Counted from the first letter of the stretch, positions 8,475 through 16,381 are shown. The stretch: DNA of 43,785 nucleotides from Aeromicrobium sp. (GCA_023257515.1 JALRCA010000106.1:1-43785), one strand, 5' to 3'. Notes: generated by a model from the letters alone, not told the origin. Translations and numbers: made by a program.

Positions 8475-9508
8475 CGCTTGGTCCCGAGGCCCAGCAGGTC
8501 GAGGACGGTCGCCGCGGTGCGCCGTCCGGATCGCGAGCCCCACGGCCCGTCGCCACGTTCCAGGGCCGCGCGCACGCGGCGGGACGGGCGGATGATCCCG
8601 GTCACCGGTCGTCGCAGCACCTCGCCCACGCCCGCCCGCCCCACACCGGGGCCTCGGCGCACCGCGACGACGACGAGGTCGGTCACCGCGTGCTCGAGGT
8701 CGCCCGCCACGCGACGCGCCGCCGCGACGGAACGGACGTCGTCGGGGGTCACCAGGACGGTCAGGACCGAGACGCCGAGCGTCTCGGTCTCGGGACCGAC
8801 CCGGTGGCGCGGCAGGTCGACGACCACGAGGTCGAAGCCGCGCACGGCCGTGCTCACGACGTCGCGCAGGGACGGCACCTCGCCGGCGGGCCGGTCGCGA
8901 GCCCAGGTGAGGAACGAGGTGCCGCCACTCGTCGGCAGGGCCTGGCGCAGGGCAGCCGCACCCCAGGGACCCCCGGCCGGGTCGAGGTCCTGCCAGCGCG
9001 CCCCGTCGGCGCGCTCGGCCCCGAGTGCCAGGTCGATCCCTCCCCCGTCCGGGTCGGCGTCGACGACGAGCGGCTCGAGCCCGCGCCCGGCGCCCGCGAG
9101 CCCGAGGAGCGTGGCGAACGTGCTCGCGCCGGCTCCACCGACGGCACCCACCACCGTCACCAGGCAGGCCTCACGCCGCCCGTCGACGGCGGCCGCGACG
9201 GCTCGCACCGCCAGGTCCTCGGCCCCTGGTCCCACGACCTCCGCGGCGCCCACGTCGACGGCGTGCCGCCAGGCCGAGTCCGGGTCCTCGGCCACGAGGA
9301 CGACACGGTCACGCCTGGCGACCTCCCCGCGCGACACGAGGGCGGCGAGGTCGACTCCCACGAGCACGGCGGACGCGGACCGCCAGGACCGGCGCAGCCC
9401 CACCAGGTCGTCGACGAGCTCCGGGCTCGCCCCCACGGCGGCGCACCAGCGCAACGCGTGGTCACGCAGCGCGGGGTCGGCCGTCGCCACGAGCGGTGAG
9501 GAGGTCAT
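8471..9508 (-). CDS. ssd: TadZ/CpaE-like ATPase, septum-site-determining (Ssd) type
   Basis: A 345-residue MinD/ParA-superfamily protein heading the tad operon. It has an N-terminal receiver-like or atypical domain (residues 1-110), then the P-loop VVGAVGGAGASTFATLL. The deviant Walker A keeps GxGGxGAS but lacks the signature lysine early in the loop. Walker A' is LVVDADPDGGGIDL and Walker B-like is FDLVVVDLPRH. TadZ/CpaE proteins localise the pilus machine; the mycobacterial homologue has been named Ssd for effects on septation. The ATG at 9506-9508 follows GAGGAGG-like sequence read on the plus strand; the minus-strand ribosome site is weak, so leaderless initiation is possible. Confidence 0.82.
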   Translation of the reverse strand: MTSSPLVATADPALRDHALRWCAAVGASPELVDDLVGLRRSWRSASAVLVGVDLAALVSRGEVARRDRVVLVAEDPDSAWRHAVDVGAAEVVGPGAEDLAVRAVAAAVDGRREACLVTVVGAVGGAGASTFATLLGLAGAGRGLEPLVVDADPDGGGIDLALGAERADGARWQDLDPAGGPWGAAALRQALPTSGGTSFLTWARDRPAGEVPSLRDVVSTAVRGFDLVVVDLPRHRVGPETETLGVSVLTVLVTPDDVRSVAAARRVAGDLEHAVTDLVVVAVRRGPGVGRAGVGEVLRRPVTGIIRPSRRVRAALERGDGPWGSRSGRRTAATVLDLLGLGTKR

Positions 9509-9557
9509 GCGTCGATCGTGCTCGCGCGGCAGGACCGTGACGAGACCGCGGGTGCCG

Positions 9558-9597
9558 GCCTGTGGACGACGACGTCGGATCCCGACGCCCTGTGGAC
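9558..9597. promoter_or_regulatory. Paired TGTGGAC motif upstream of the tad operon
   Basis: Two identical CCTGTGGACG words (9558-9567, 9588-9597) start 30 bp apart in the 144-bp gap between divergent ssd and the HAD gene. They match in sequence and spacing the pair at 5775-5814 in front of the pilin genes. Partial resemblance to the actinobacterial DnaA box (TTGTCCACA) is noted, but the flanking bases do not fit. Confidence 0.4.
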
Positions 9598-9640
9598 GGG
9601 TGGGTTCGGCGCTCGACCCACGGGTGTCCTGACCTGCGCC

Positions 9641-9646
9641 TATGCT
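9641..9646 (+). promoter_or_regulatory. -10 element for a leaderless HAD-phosphatase transcript
   Basis: TATGCT followed by 6 nt and then the GTG start at 9653. This fits actinobacterial leaderless promoters and fixes the start codon. Confidence 0.55.
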
Positions 9647-9652
9647 GAAGGG

Positions 9653-10468
9653 GTGAACCCTGCGCGGTCCGCCGCGTTCTTCGACCTGGACAAGACGATC
9701 ATCGCCCGGTCGAGCACGCTGGCCTTCAGCAAGCCGTTCTTCGACGGCGGGCTGCTCACGCGCCGAGCCGTGCTGCGCAGCGCGTACGCCAACTTCATGT
9801 TCGCGCTCAACGGTGCCGACCACGACCAGCTCGAGAAGATGCGCGTCTACCTGACCGACATGATCGCCGGGTGGGACGTCGAGGCCGTGCGGCGCGCCGT
9901 CAACGAGACGCTGCAGACGATCATCGACCCGCTCGTGTACGACGAGGCCGTCGAGCTCATCGAGCACCACCAGGCCGCCGGTCGCGACGTCGTGATCGTG
10001 TCGGCCTCCGGCTCCGAGGTCGTCGAGCCGGTCGGGGCGCTGCTGGGGGTCGACCACGTCATCGCCACGACGCTCGTCGAGCGCGACGGCCGCTACACCG
10101 GCGAGGTCGACTTCTACGCGTACGGACCCCACAAGGCCGAGGCCATGCGGGCACTTGCCGAGGAGCGCGGCTACGACCTCGCGTCGAGCTTCGCCTACTC
10201 CGACTCCGAGACCGACGTCCCGATGCTCGAGACGGTCGGTCACCCGTACGCGGTCAATCCCGACCGCACGTTGCGACGCATCGCGGCCGAGAACGACTGG
10301 CCGGTCCTCACGTTCGCCAAGCCGGTGGCCCTGCGTCGTCGGATCGGGCTCGACACGACGGTCGGACGCGCTGCCGCCGGGCTGCTGGTGGCGAGCGCCG
10401 CCGGAGCGGTCGCGGTCGTCCTCGCGCGATCGCGCCGCACGCGTCGCCGCGGGCTGTTCGCCGCCTGA
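9653..10468 (+). CDS. HAD-IB family phosphatase with C-terminal membrane anchor
   Basis: A 271-residue SerB-like haloacid-dehalogenase hydrolase. Motif I is FFDLDKT (nucleophile Asp11, acid Asp13). Motif II is VIVSASGSE, the motif III lysine is in GPHKAEAM, and motif IV is YSDSETDVPM. All four catalytic motifs are intact. A C1 helical cap lies between residues 20 and 90. After residue ~235 comes a hydrophobic stretch (AAAGLLVASAAGAVAVVLA) and a basic tail, suggesting membrane attachment. Substrate is unknown (phosphoserine or lysophospholipid-type phosphates are family options). In mycobacteria a HAD-IB gene is also divergent from ssd. Confidence 0.87.
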   Translation: MNPARSAAFFDLDKTIIARSSTLAFSKPFFDGGLLTRRAVLRSAYANFMFALNGADHDQLEKMRVYLTDMIAGWDVEAVRRAVNETLQTIIDPLVYDEAVELIEHHQAAGRDVVIVSASGSEVVEPVGALLGVDHVIATTLVERDGRYTGEVDFYAYGPHKAEAMRALAEERGYDLASSFAYSDSETDVPMLETVGHPYAVNPDRTLRRIAAENDWPVLTFAKPVALRRRIGLDTTVGRAAAGLLVASAAGAVAVVLARSRRTRRRGLFAA

Positions 10469-10764
10469 GCCCCGCGGGCTTGTGAACGGGTGCGCAGAAC
10501 ATTACGTCCGCGTAGGGGTTCCGGTCCGGGTGTGACCTGGGTTACAAACGAGGCACATCTTCACAGACGACCAGCAGATCGGTACCCACGCGGCGATCCA
10601 CCCGTTCCGAAGGGAAGGCGCCCACGGGATCCGCGATCAGGGATCACGCGGACCCGCGGCGACCTACACGAAGTGCACGCCTGGTAGCCGAGCATGCTGG
10701 CCCTCGGTCGGCGCCATCCCCTGGGTGGCGCCGACCCCTGTGCGCCGCGGGGGGCGAAGAGCCG
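10469..10764. other. Non-coding stretch with a CRP-like site and a hairpin
   Basis: No convincing gene. It contains TGTGACCTGGGTTACA (10531-10546), one mismatch from the CRP/GlxR palindrome TGTGA-N6-TCACA. It also holds a 6-bp hairpin TCCGCG / CGCGGA (10630-10635, 10647-10652) with extra pairing outside. The ~85 nt between them could encode a small RNA, but no clear -10 is visible. The short plus-strand reading frame 10490-10687 has no homology features. Confidence 0.4.
10531..10546. promoter_or_regulatory. CRP/GlxR-like binding site
   Basis: TGTGA-CCTGGG-TTACA matches the cAMP-receptor consensus except for one base in the right arm. It lies 63 nt after the HAD gene and more than 350 nt before the next start, so its target is unclear. 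Confidence 0.4.
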
Positions 10765-10866
10765 GCGGGACGAAGGATTCTGCCTTTCGCATCACCGGTC
10801 ATGTGAAAGGCAGAATCCTGCGTCCCACGAGGCGCACGGTGCGGAAGGCAGAATCCTTCGTCCCAC
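10765..10866. repeat. Three-copy intergenic inverted repeat (28-nt unit)
   Basis: Three copies of a ~28-nt unit around the word AAGGCAGAATCC. Copy 1 is inverted (10765-10792); copies 2 (10801-10827) and 3 (10841-10866) are direct. Copies 1 and 2 form a long near-perfect hairpin with an 8-nt loop. Copies differ at only a few positions. The array ends 25 nt before the -10 element of the next gene. Confidence 0.85.
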
Positions 10867-10891
10867 CCCCGGGCGACAGCGGGGTCGCGAC

Positions 10892-10897
10892 TACGGT
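10892..10897 (+). promoter_or_regulatory. -10 element for a leaderless transcript
   Basis: TACGGT, 6 nt, then GTG at 10904. This supports the chosen start of the Fic-like gene. Confidence 0.5.
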
Positions 10898-10903
10898 GGG
10901 CGG

Positions 10904-11623
10904 GTGCCTGACAGCGACCCGTTCCTCGCCGCCGCCTCCCTCGAGGGGGTGCCGTCCGCCGTGGCGGCCGCACGCGACGGCATCGACGCGCTGCTGCGTG
11001 ACCGCGGCCTGCGCCGCACGACGCCCGAGGACACCGCCCGGTCGCTGCTGCTCGGCGCTGCGGCGACCTCGCGGCTCGAGGGCGGCGAGAGCGACCCCGA
11101 GGTCCTCGCGGGCGGCGGTGGTGACGCCACGGCTCGCGCCGCGGTCCGTCTGTCGACCGAGCTGCTCGGCCTCGTGCCGGTGTGGCAGCGCGCCCCGGTG
11201 CAGGCCGTCGCCCGTCTCCACGCGCTGGCGGCCGGCGGCTCCGTGCCGGACGACGACCTGGGACGTCCGACCGACCCGGCGGGGGTCGCGCGACTGGCCG
11301 ACCTGGGTCGGCGTCTCGTGGCCGGGACCGACGCCCCGGGGCTCGTGGTCGCCGCGCTCGTCCACGCCGAGATCGTCGACGCTGCCGCCTTCGTGTCGCA
11401 CAACGGCGTCGTGGCCCGCGCGGCCGAGCGACTCGTGCTCGTGGCCCGCGGCGTCGACCCGGCCTCGGTGACCGTGCCGGAGGCCGGGCACGCCGCCGAG
11501 CCCGAAGGCTACCGCGGCGCCCTGGCGGCCTACGGACGCGGTGACACCGCGGGTGTCGCCCAGTGGCTCAACTACGCCGCGGCGGCCTTCACCCGGGGCG
11601 CCGAGGCCTCACCGATCGGCTGA
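10904..11623 (+). CDS. Degenerate Fic-fold protein (catalytic motif lost)
   Basis: A 239-residue, mostly helical cytoplasmic protein. Two features suggest a Fic fold. Residues 55-60, TSRLEG, match the class II Fic inhibitory motif [S/T]xxxE[G/N]. Residues 154-172 (HAEI...AAFVSHNGVVAR) align with the Fic core HPFxxGNGRxxR. In the core the catalytic His is Ala161, the first Gly is His166 and the first Arg is Val169, while Phe163, Asn167, Gly168 and Arg172 are kept. AMP-transfer activity is therefore unlikely. Actinobacterial homologues are often labelled 'oxidoreductase' with no support in this sequence. The family assignment is by eye; fold prediction would settle it. Confidence 0.6.
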   Translation: MPDSDPFLAAASLEGVPSAVAAARDGIDALLRDRGLRRTTPEDTARSLLLGAAATSRLEGGESDPEVLAGGGGDATARAAVRLSTELLGLVPVWQRAPVQAVARLHALAAGGSVPDDDLGRPTDPAGVARLADLGRRLVAGTDAPGLVVAALVHAEIVDAAAFVSHNGVVARAAERLVLVARGVDPASVTVPEAGHAAEPEGYRGALAAYGRGDTAGVAQWLNYAAAAFTRGAEASPIG

Positions 11624-11677
11624 TCCGACGCAGCCGCACCCCGGGTGTCGTGCCCGGTCCGGGACGCCTCGGCCCGG

Positions 11678-11683
11678 TAGCCT
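11678..11683 (+). promoter_or_regulatory. -10 element for a leaderless methyltransferase transcript
   Basis: TAGCCT, 7 nt, then ATG at 11691. Confidence 0.5.
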
Positions 11684-11690
11684 GCAGACA

Positions 11691-12413
11691 ATGAGCGAGT
11701 CCGGGATCATCGGCACCACCCCGCCGACCGCAGCCGGCGGTCGCAGCGGGGCGGAGCGAGCCGCCACGTGGCTCGTCGACGGCACGCTCTCGTGCGTGCT
11801 GCACCTCACCGACGGACCGCTCGCGTACGTGCTCGCCGAGCAGGGGCACGAGGTCGTCGTCGCCGGTGACGACGTCGTCCGGCGTCGCCACGACGAGATC
11901 CTGGCCGTCCGCACGAGCGGGGAGCGTCTGCCGTTCCGCCCCGACGCGTTCGACGTCGTCGTCGCCCCCGACCTGCGCGAGAGCTCGACGGTGCTGGCCG
12001 ACTACGCCCGCGTCCTGCGACCCGGCGGCCTGCTCTCGGCGCTCGAGCGCACCTACGACGACTCCATCCCGTGGGTCCGGCGACTGCGCGAGGTCGTCGG
12101 TGACCGCCGCGGCGAGCGCCGGGGACCCGACACCCTCGATGCGACCGGCCTGTTCGAGCCGGTCGAGACCACCCGGGTGGGCTCGTGGGAGCAGCTCGAC
12201 CTCAAGGCGCTCCTGCGCTTCGCCGAGGAGATCCGCGCACCGGGCGTCGGCTCGGAGGTCCTGCGCGAGGTCCGCGACCTGTTCGCCTCCCACGCCTCCG
12301 GCACCGGCACGCTCCGCCTGCGCCACGAGACGATCTGCTCGCGGGCCCGGGTCGTCAAGGAGGCGACGCCGGCGGCCGAGGCCCCCGACACGCTGCTGCT
12401 CGACTTCCGCTGA
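11691..12413 (+). CDS. Class I SAM-methyltransferase-like protein
   Basis: A 240-residue protein with a Methyltransf_11-like layout. ERLPFRPDAFDVVVAPDLRE matches motif II, and DYARVLRPGGLLSALE matches the motif III/'LRPGG' loop. The expected glycine-rich SAM loop (DxGxGxG) is not recognisable; the region reads VLHLTDGPLAYVLAEQGHEVV, so cofactor binding may be weakened or lost. It ends 4 nt before the histidine kinase start, implying one operon. Function unknown. Confidence 0.65.
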   Translation: MSESGIIGTTPPTAAGGRSGAERAATWLVDGTLSCVLHLTDGPLAYVLAEQGHEVVVAGDDVVRRRHDEILAVRTSGERLPFRPDAFDVVVAPDLRESSTVLADYARVLRPGGLLSALERTYDDSIPWVRRLREVVGDRRGERRGPDTLDATGLFEPVETTRVGSWEQLDLKALLRFAEEIRAPGVGSEVLREVRDLFASHASGTGTLRLRHETICSRARVVKEATPAAEAPDTLLLDFR

Positions 12414-12417
12414 GCCG

Positions 12418-13554
12418 ATGCGCGAGGTCGTCGCCGTCGCCGCGGTCCTGCTCCTGGCCGTCGCGTTCGCGCTCGCGGCCCGCTGGTGGTTCGTCGGACG
12501 ACGCCGGCGTCTGGGCGGTCCCGCCGAACGCGCCACCTACGAGACGCTCCATGCGGCCTCTCGCACCGCCCCGGCCCTGCGCGGCGGGCTCCACGTGGGC
12601 AGCGCGGCCGCTGCGCTCCCCCACGTGCGCACCCTGCTCGGCACCCGCACCGTCGCGATCACCTCGCCGTCCGGGACGCTCGCGTGGGACGGGCCCGGCA
12701 GCGTCGACGACGTCGCCGCCGAGGTCGCCGCGGCCCTCGCGACCGGCACGACGCAGGCCAGCGACCGCGCCATCGTCGCGCCCCTGACGGTCGACGACCT
12801 CGTCGTCGGCTGCCTGGTCGCGATCGACGACGAGGCCTCGGCGGGGCTCGCCCGGGCCGCCACCGAGGTCGCCGGCTTCATGGCGAGCCAGCTCGAGCTG
12901 GCCGAGCTCGCGGCGTCGCGCACCGCGCTGATGGAGGCCGAGCTCAGGGCCCTGCGCGCCCAGATCTCACCGCACTTCGTCTACAACTCGCTCGCCGTGA
13001 TCGCCTCGTTCGTGCGCACCGACCCCGAGCGCGCCCGCGAGCTCCTGCTCGAGTTCGCCGACTTCACGCGGTACTCCTTCCGCCAGCACGGGGAGTTCAC
13101 GACGCTGTCGGAGGAGCTCCGCTCGATCGAGCGCTACCTCGTCCTCGAGAAGGCACGATTCGGCGACCGCCTGCGGATCGTGACGCAGGTCGCGCCCGAG
13201 GTCGTCAACGTCCGCCTGCCGTTCCTGTCGGTGCAGCCGCTCGTCGAGAACGCGGTGCGCCACGGCCTGGCCGGCAAGGACGGCGACGGGACGGTCACGG
13301 TCATCGCGCACGACGCCGGCATGGAGTGCCTCATCACGGTCGAGGACGACGGCATCGGGTCCGAGCCGGAGACCGTGCAGGCGGCGCTGAGCGGCGACTC
13401 GACGAGCGCGTCGGTCGGGCTCGCCAACGTCGACGAGCGGCTGCGGACGGTCTACGGCAACCAGTACGGCATCGTCGTCGAGACCGCACCGGGCCTCGGG
13501 ACGAAGGTCACCGTGCGCGTGCCCAAGTCCGGCTCGGCCGCAGATCGCGGCTGA
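12418..13554 (+). CDS. LytS-type sensor histidine kinase
   Basis: A 378-residue histidine kinase of the His_kinase (PF06580)/LytS class. It has one N-terminal membrane segment (residues 4-25), then a GAF-like sensor region (about 40-165). The phosphoacceptor box ALRAQISPHFVYNSL carries His186. The ATPase N-box is VENAVRHG (277-283), followed by DDGIG and VGLANVDERL. Kinases of this class normally pair with an adjacent LytTR response regulator; none is present here. The 3' end overlaps the convergent polysaccharide polymerase gene by 47 nt, which marks the edge of the surface-polysaccharide cluster. Confidence 0.9.
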   Translation: MREVVAVAAVLLLAVAFALAARWWFVGRRRRLGGPAERATYETLHAASRTAPALRGGLHVGSAAAALPHVRTLLGTRTVAITSPSGTLAWDGPGSVDDVAAEVAAALATGTTQASDRAIVAPLTVDDLVVGCLVAIDDEASAGLARAATEVAGFMASQLELAELAASRTALMEAELRALRAQISPHFVYNSLAVIASFVRTDPERARELLLEFADFTRYSFRQHGEFTTLSEELRSIERYLVLEKARFGDRLRIVTQVAPEVVNVRLPFLSVQPLVENAVRHGLAGKDGDGTVTVIAHDAGMECLITVEDDGIGSEPETVQAALSGDSTSASVGLANVDERLRTVYGNQYGIVVETAPGLGTKVTVRVPKSGSAADRG

Positions 13555-14902
13555 CGTCCGGCAGCAGCAGCCCCGCCCGGTGCGAGCCCGTGGTCACCGG
13601 CTCCTCGTCCTGGGCCTCGTCGCCGTCGATGCTGTTCCAGGGGACCAGGAACGGCAGCGCGAGCACGCACCACACGTACCGGTCCCACAGGATCGGCGTC
13701 ATGACGCCGATCATCGCGTAGCCGAGCACCGGAAGGATGAGCAGGTCGTAGGGCTTGGGGAGCGAGAAGGCCCGCGCCGCGACGATGCCCAGGACCACGA
13801 GGAACACCGCGGCCCCGACGACACCGACGGCCGCAGCGACCTGCAGGTAGATGTTGTGGGCCTCCATGACCTCGGCGAGACCCGATCCGAGGAGCGGATG
13901 TCGCTGGAAGACGTCCCAGGCGTGCTCCGCGGCCATGACGCGCGCCTGGTCCGAGCCCTGCGACGAGCCGCCTCCGAGCAGACGTCCGAGGGCCGACGCG
14001 GAGTCGTTCTCGTCGCTCAGGTACGCCTGGGCCACGATGTAGAACGCCGGGATCGACAGGCCGAACAGCGCCATCGCACCGGCGACGGAGCGCGAGAAGA
14101 CGATGTAGAGCACGGCGACGGCCGCAGCGGCCAGGAGCGCGGCGCGGCTGCCGCTCACCCAGATGGCGTACGAGCAGCCCGCCGCGCCCAGCAGGGTGAA
14201 GACCCGCAGGCGCGGCATCGCATCGAGCAGGAACGGGATGAGCGCAAGTCCCAGGAGGGCGGCCAGCCCCAGGATGTTGGGGTGCGTCGAGTAGCCGATG
14301 CGGCGACCGCCGTCCCCGATGCCGCGCCAGAACGACGAGGCCAGGTTGAAGCAGTTGCCCACGACGAACGCCGCCGCGAAGAGTGTCGTGATGTGCTTCT
14401 GCGGCTGCCAGACGCTGAACAGGAACGGCAGCGTGAGCGCCCCGACCACGAGGCGGGCCGTGCTGTTCAGGCTCAGCAGGGGGAAGTCGCTCAGCACCGA
14501 CGACAGGATGCACAGCAGCACCAGCACCGCCGCAGCGAGCACGTAGGCGGAGTGGATGCGCGCGGGTCGCACGATGAGCACGGGGATCAGGACGCCGAAG
14601 CCGAGCGCCAGGAACACGTCGGACGCGGCGACGAACTCGATCGCCGAGACGGGACGCAGGGCGTCCATGGGCGAGAGTGCGACGCCGACGGTGAGCAGCG
14701 CGATCGCCGCGCCCTCAAGACCGGCCGCCGTGACCAGCAGCACGAGCGCCGCCACGCCGGCCGCCGCGATCGCGGTGAACGACGACATCGTCGTGACGCG
14801 CAGCAGGACGTAGAGCAGGCCGACGACGACCAGGATCGGCACGGTCGTCGGGGCGGACGCCCGGACCGAGGCGACCGCGTCGTCGACGACCTTGACCCTC
14901 AT
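13508..14902 (-). CDS. O-antigen ligase/polymerase (Wzy_C family)
   Basis: A 464-residue polytopic membrane protein with roughly 11-12 hydrophobic segments. The large extracytoplasmic loop of the Wzy/WaaL family contains the signature HPLLGSGLAEVMEAHNIYLQ (about residues 345-365). Earlier IGYSTHPNILG and VSGSRAALLAA are also typical. It is expected to polymerise or ligate lipid-linked repeat units at the outer face of the membrane. It lies 12 nt downstream of the tyrosine-kinase gene in the same operon. Polymerase and ligase cannot be separated from sequence. The C-terminal tail (DVSRDLRPSRTWARAR) is hydrophilic and overlaps the histidine kinase gene. Confidence 0.87.
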   Translation of the reverse strand: MRVKVVDDAVASVRASAPTTVPILVVVGLLYVLLRVTTMSSFTAIAAAGVAALVLLVTAAGLEGAAIALLTVGVALSPMDALRPVSAIEFVAASDVFLALGFGVLIPVLIVRPARIHSAYVLAAAVLVLLCILSSVLSDFPLLSLNSTARLVVGALTLPFLFSVWQPQKHITTLFAAAFVVGNCFNLASSFWRGIGDGGRRIGYSTHPNILGLAALLGLALIPFLLDAMPRLRVFTLLGAAGCSYAIWVSGSRAALLAAAAVAVLYIVFSRSVAGAMALFGLSIPAFYIVAQAYLSDENDSASALGRLLGGGSSQGSDQARVMAAEHAWDVFQRHPLLGSGLAEVMEAHNIYLQVAAAVGVVGAAVFLVVLGIVAARAFSLPKPYDLLILPVLGYAMIGVMTPILWDRYVWCVLALPFLVPWNSIDGDEAQDEEPVTTGSHRAGLLLPDVSRDLRPSRTWARAR

Positions 14903-14914
14903 GTGCGTCCCGGC

Positions 14915-16381
14915 TCAGCGCTTGATGCGACGGCCGACCCGACCGTCGCCGGCAGCGGGCTCGGCCTTGCGCGCCTTGTCCTTGGCCCTGTCCTTGTCCT
15001 TCGAGGACTTCGGGGCGTTCGCGGTGGCGTACCCGTACCCGTAGCCGTGGCCGTACCCGTAGCCGTAGGAGTCCATGTCGGTCGCGCGTCGCGGCGTGCG
15101 GTTGAGGACCAGGCCGAGCAGCGAGCCGCCCACGGTCTCGATGCGTGCCAGCGCCAGTCGCAGCTGCTCGCGCGTCGTGGACCCGTGCCGCACCAGCAGC
15201 AGAGCGCCGTCGACCTCGGTGAGCAGGATCGACGCGTCGGCGACGGGCAGCATCGGCGGAGCGTCGACGATCACGATGTCGAACTCGCGGCGGGCGCGAG
15301 CGATCAGGTCGCGCATGGCCTGCGACTCCAGGACCTCGGCGGGGTTGGGCGGCATGGGGCCCGTGCCGAGGAACGAGATGCCGCTGACGTGGGTCTGCAG
15401 CGCCTGCTCGAAGGACGTGCGGCCCACCAGGACCGACATGACGCCGACGGCGTTCTCGAGCCCGAGCAGCTCGGCCACGTTCGGGTTGCGCATGTCGGAG
15501 TCGATGAGCAGGACGGACTTGCCGGACTGCGCCATCGACAGCGCGAGGTTGGTCGCCACGAGCGTCTTGCCCTCGTTGGGCAGGGCGCTCGAGACCAGGA
15601 TCGCGCGCCGGTCGGAGTCGAGCTTGACGAACTGCAGGTTGGTGCGCAGCACGCGGAACGCCTCGGCGAGGCTGCCTCCGGTCTCGGCGCTGAGCGGTTC
15701 CTGCTTGACCTCGGAGTTGTAGGGCAGCGTGCCGAGGATGGCCGCCGTCGTGAGGCGCTCGATGTCGTGACGGTTCTTGACCGTGCGGTCCATGAGGTCG
15801 CGCACGAGCGCGCCCGTGAGCGCGACGAAGAGGCTGATGAGCACACCGGCGCCGAGGTTGAGCGGGATGTTGGGCGAGACCGGGCTGGAGCTCAGGCTGG
15901 GCTCACCCGCGATGCGGGCCGCGATGGCTGGGTTCTCACCGCTCGCGACGGGTCGCTCCAGGCGCTTGACGACGGCGGTGAGCTCCTCGGCCACCGCGCC
16001 GACCATCTCCTGCGCGCGCTCGGGGGTGTCGGCCTTCGCATCGAGCTGGATGGTCTGCGTCGAGGTGACGACCGAGGCACTGATGTGACCCGCGAGCTGC
16101 TCGCCCGTCTGCGGGAAGCTGAGTCGGTCCGCCGCCGCGGCGAGGACCGTGGGGTCGACCGCGAGATCGGCGTAGGACGCGACGCGCTGCGTCACGATGA
16201 ACGACGCCGCGTACTCGGCCGAGCCACCCGAGGGCGTGGAGATGAAGATCTTGGCGGTCGACCCGTACTGGGGAGCCATCGAGAACACGACGGCCACCGT
16301 CGCCGCGACACCGAGCAGGAAGGTGACGACCCCGAAGATCCACCGTCGCCGCAGGGTGCCGAAGAACTGGCGCAGGTCCAC
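14915..16381 (-). CDS. Wzz-type chain-length regulator fused to BY-kinase
   Basis: A 488-residue polysaccharide co-polymerase and bacterial tyrosine kinase in one chain. The Wzz part has TM1 (15-36), a periplasmic domain and TM2 (173-195). The kinase part has Walker A ALPNEGKT (266-273), Walker A' LLIDSDMRNP and Walker B FDIVIVDAPP. A tyrosine-rich tail SYGYGYGHGYGYGYA (438-452) is the expected autophosphorylation cluster, followed by a Lys/Asp-rich end. It controls polymer length and export with the adjacent Wzy. The start is GTG, with GAAGGGA upstream and a -10 (TAGACT) at 16431-16436. Chains with Wzz and kinase fused are typical of many actinobacteria as well as proteobacteria. Confidence 0.93.
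   Translation of the reverse strand: MDLRQFFGTLRRRWIFGVVTFLLGVAATVAVVFSMAPQYGSTAKIFISTPSGGSAEYAASFIVTQRVASYADLAVDPTVLAAAADRLSFPQTGEQLAGHISASVVTSTQTIQLDAKADTPERAQEMVGAVAEELTAVVKRLERPVASGENPAIAARIAGEPSLSSSPVSPNIPLNLGAGVLISLFVALTGALVRDLMDRTVKNRHDIERLTTAAILGTLPYNSEVKQEPLSAETGGSLAEAFRVLRTNLQFVKLDSDRRAILVSSALPNEGKTLVATNLALSMAQSGKSVLLIDSDMRNPNVAELLGLENAVGVMSVLVGRTSFEQALQTHVSGISFLGTGPMPPNPAEVLESQAMRDLIARARREFDIVIVDAPPMLPVADASILLTEVDGALLLVRHGSTTREQLRLALARIETVGGSLLGLVLNRTPRRATDMDSYGYGYGHGYGYGYATANAPKSSKDKDRAKDKARKAEPAAGDGRVGRRIKR

Noticed and set aside
9558-9597. DnaA boxes / replication origin
   Set aside because: TGTGGAC matches only part of the box, just two sites, no dnaA or dnaN and no AT-rich element nearby.
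10490-10687. Small plus-strand gene in the 435-bp gap
   Set aside because: No ribosome site, no conserved feature, Arg/Gly/Pro-rich shadow-like composition; it covers the CRP-like site.
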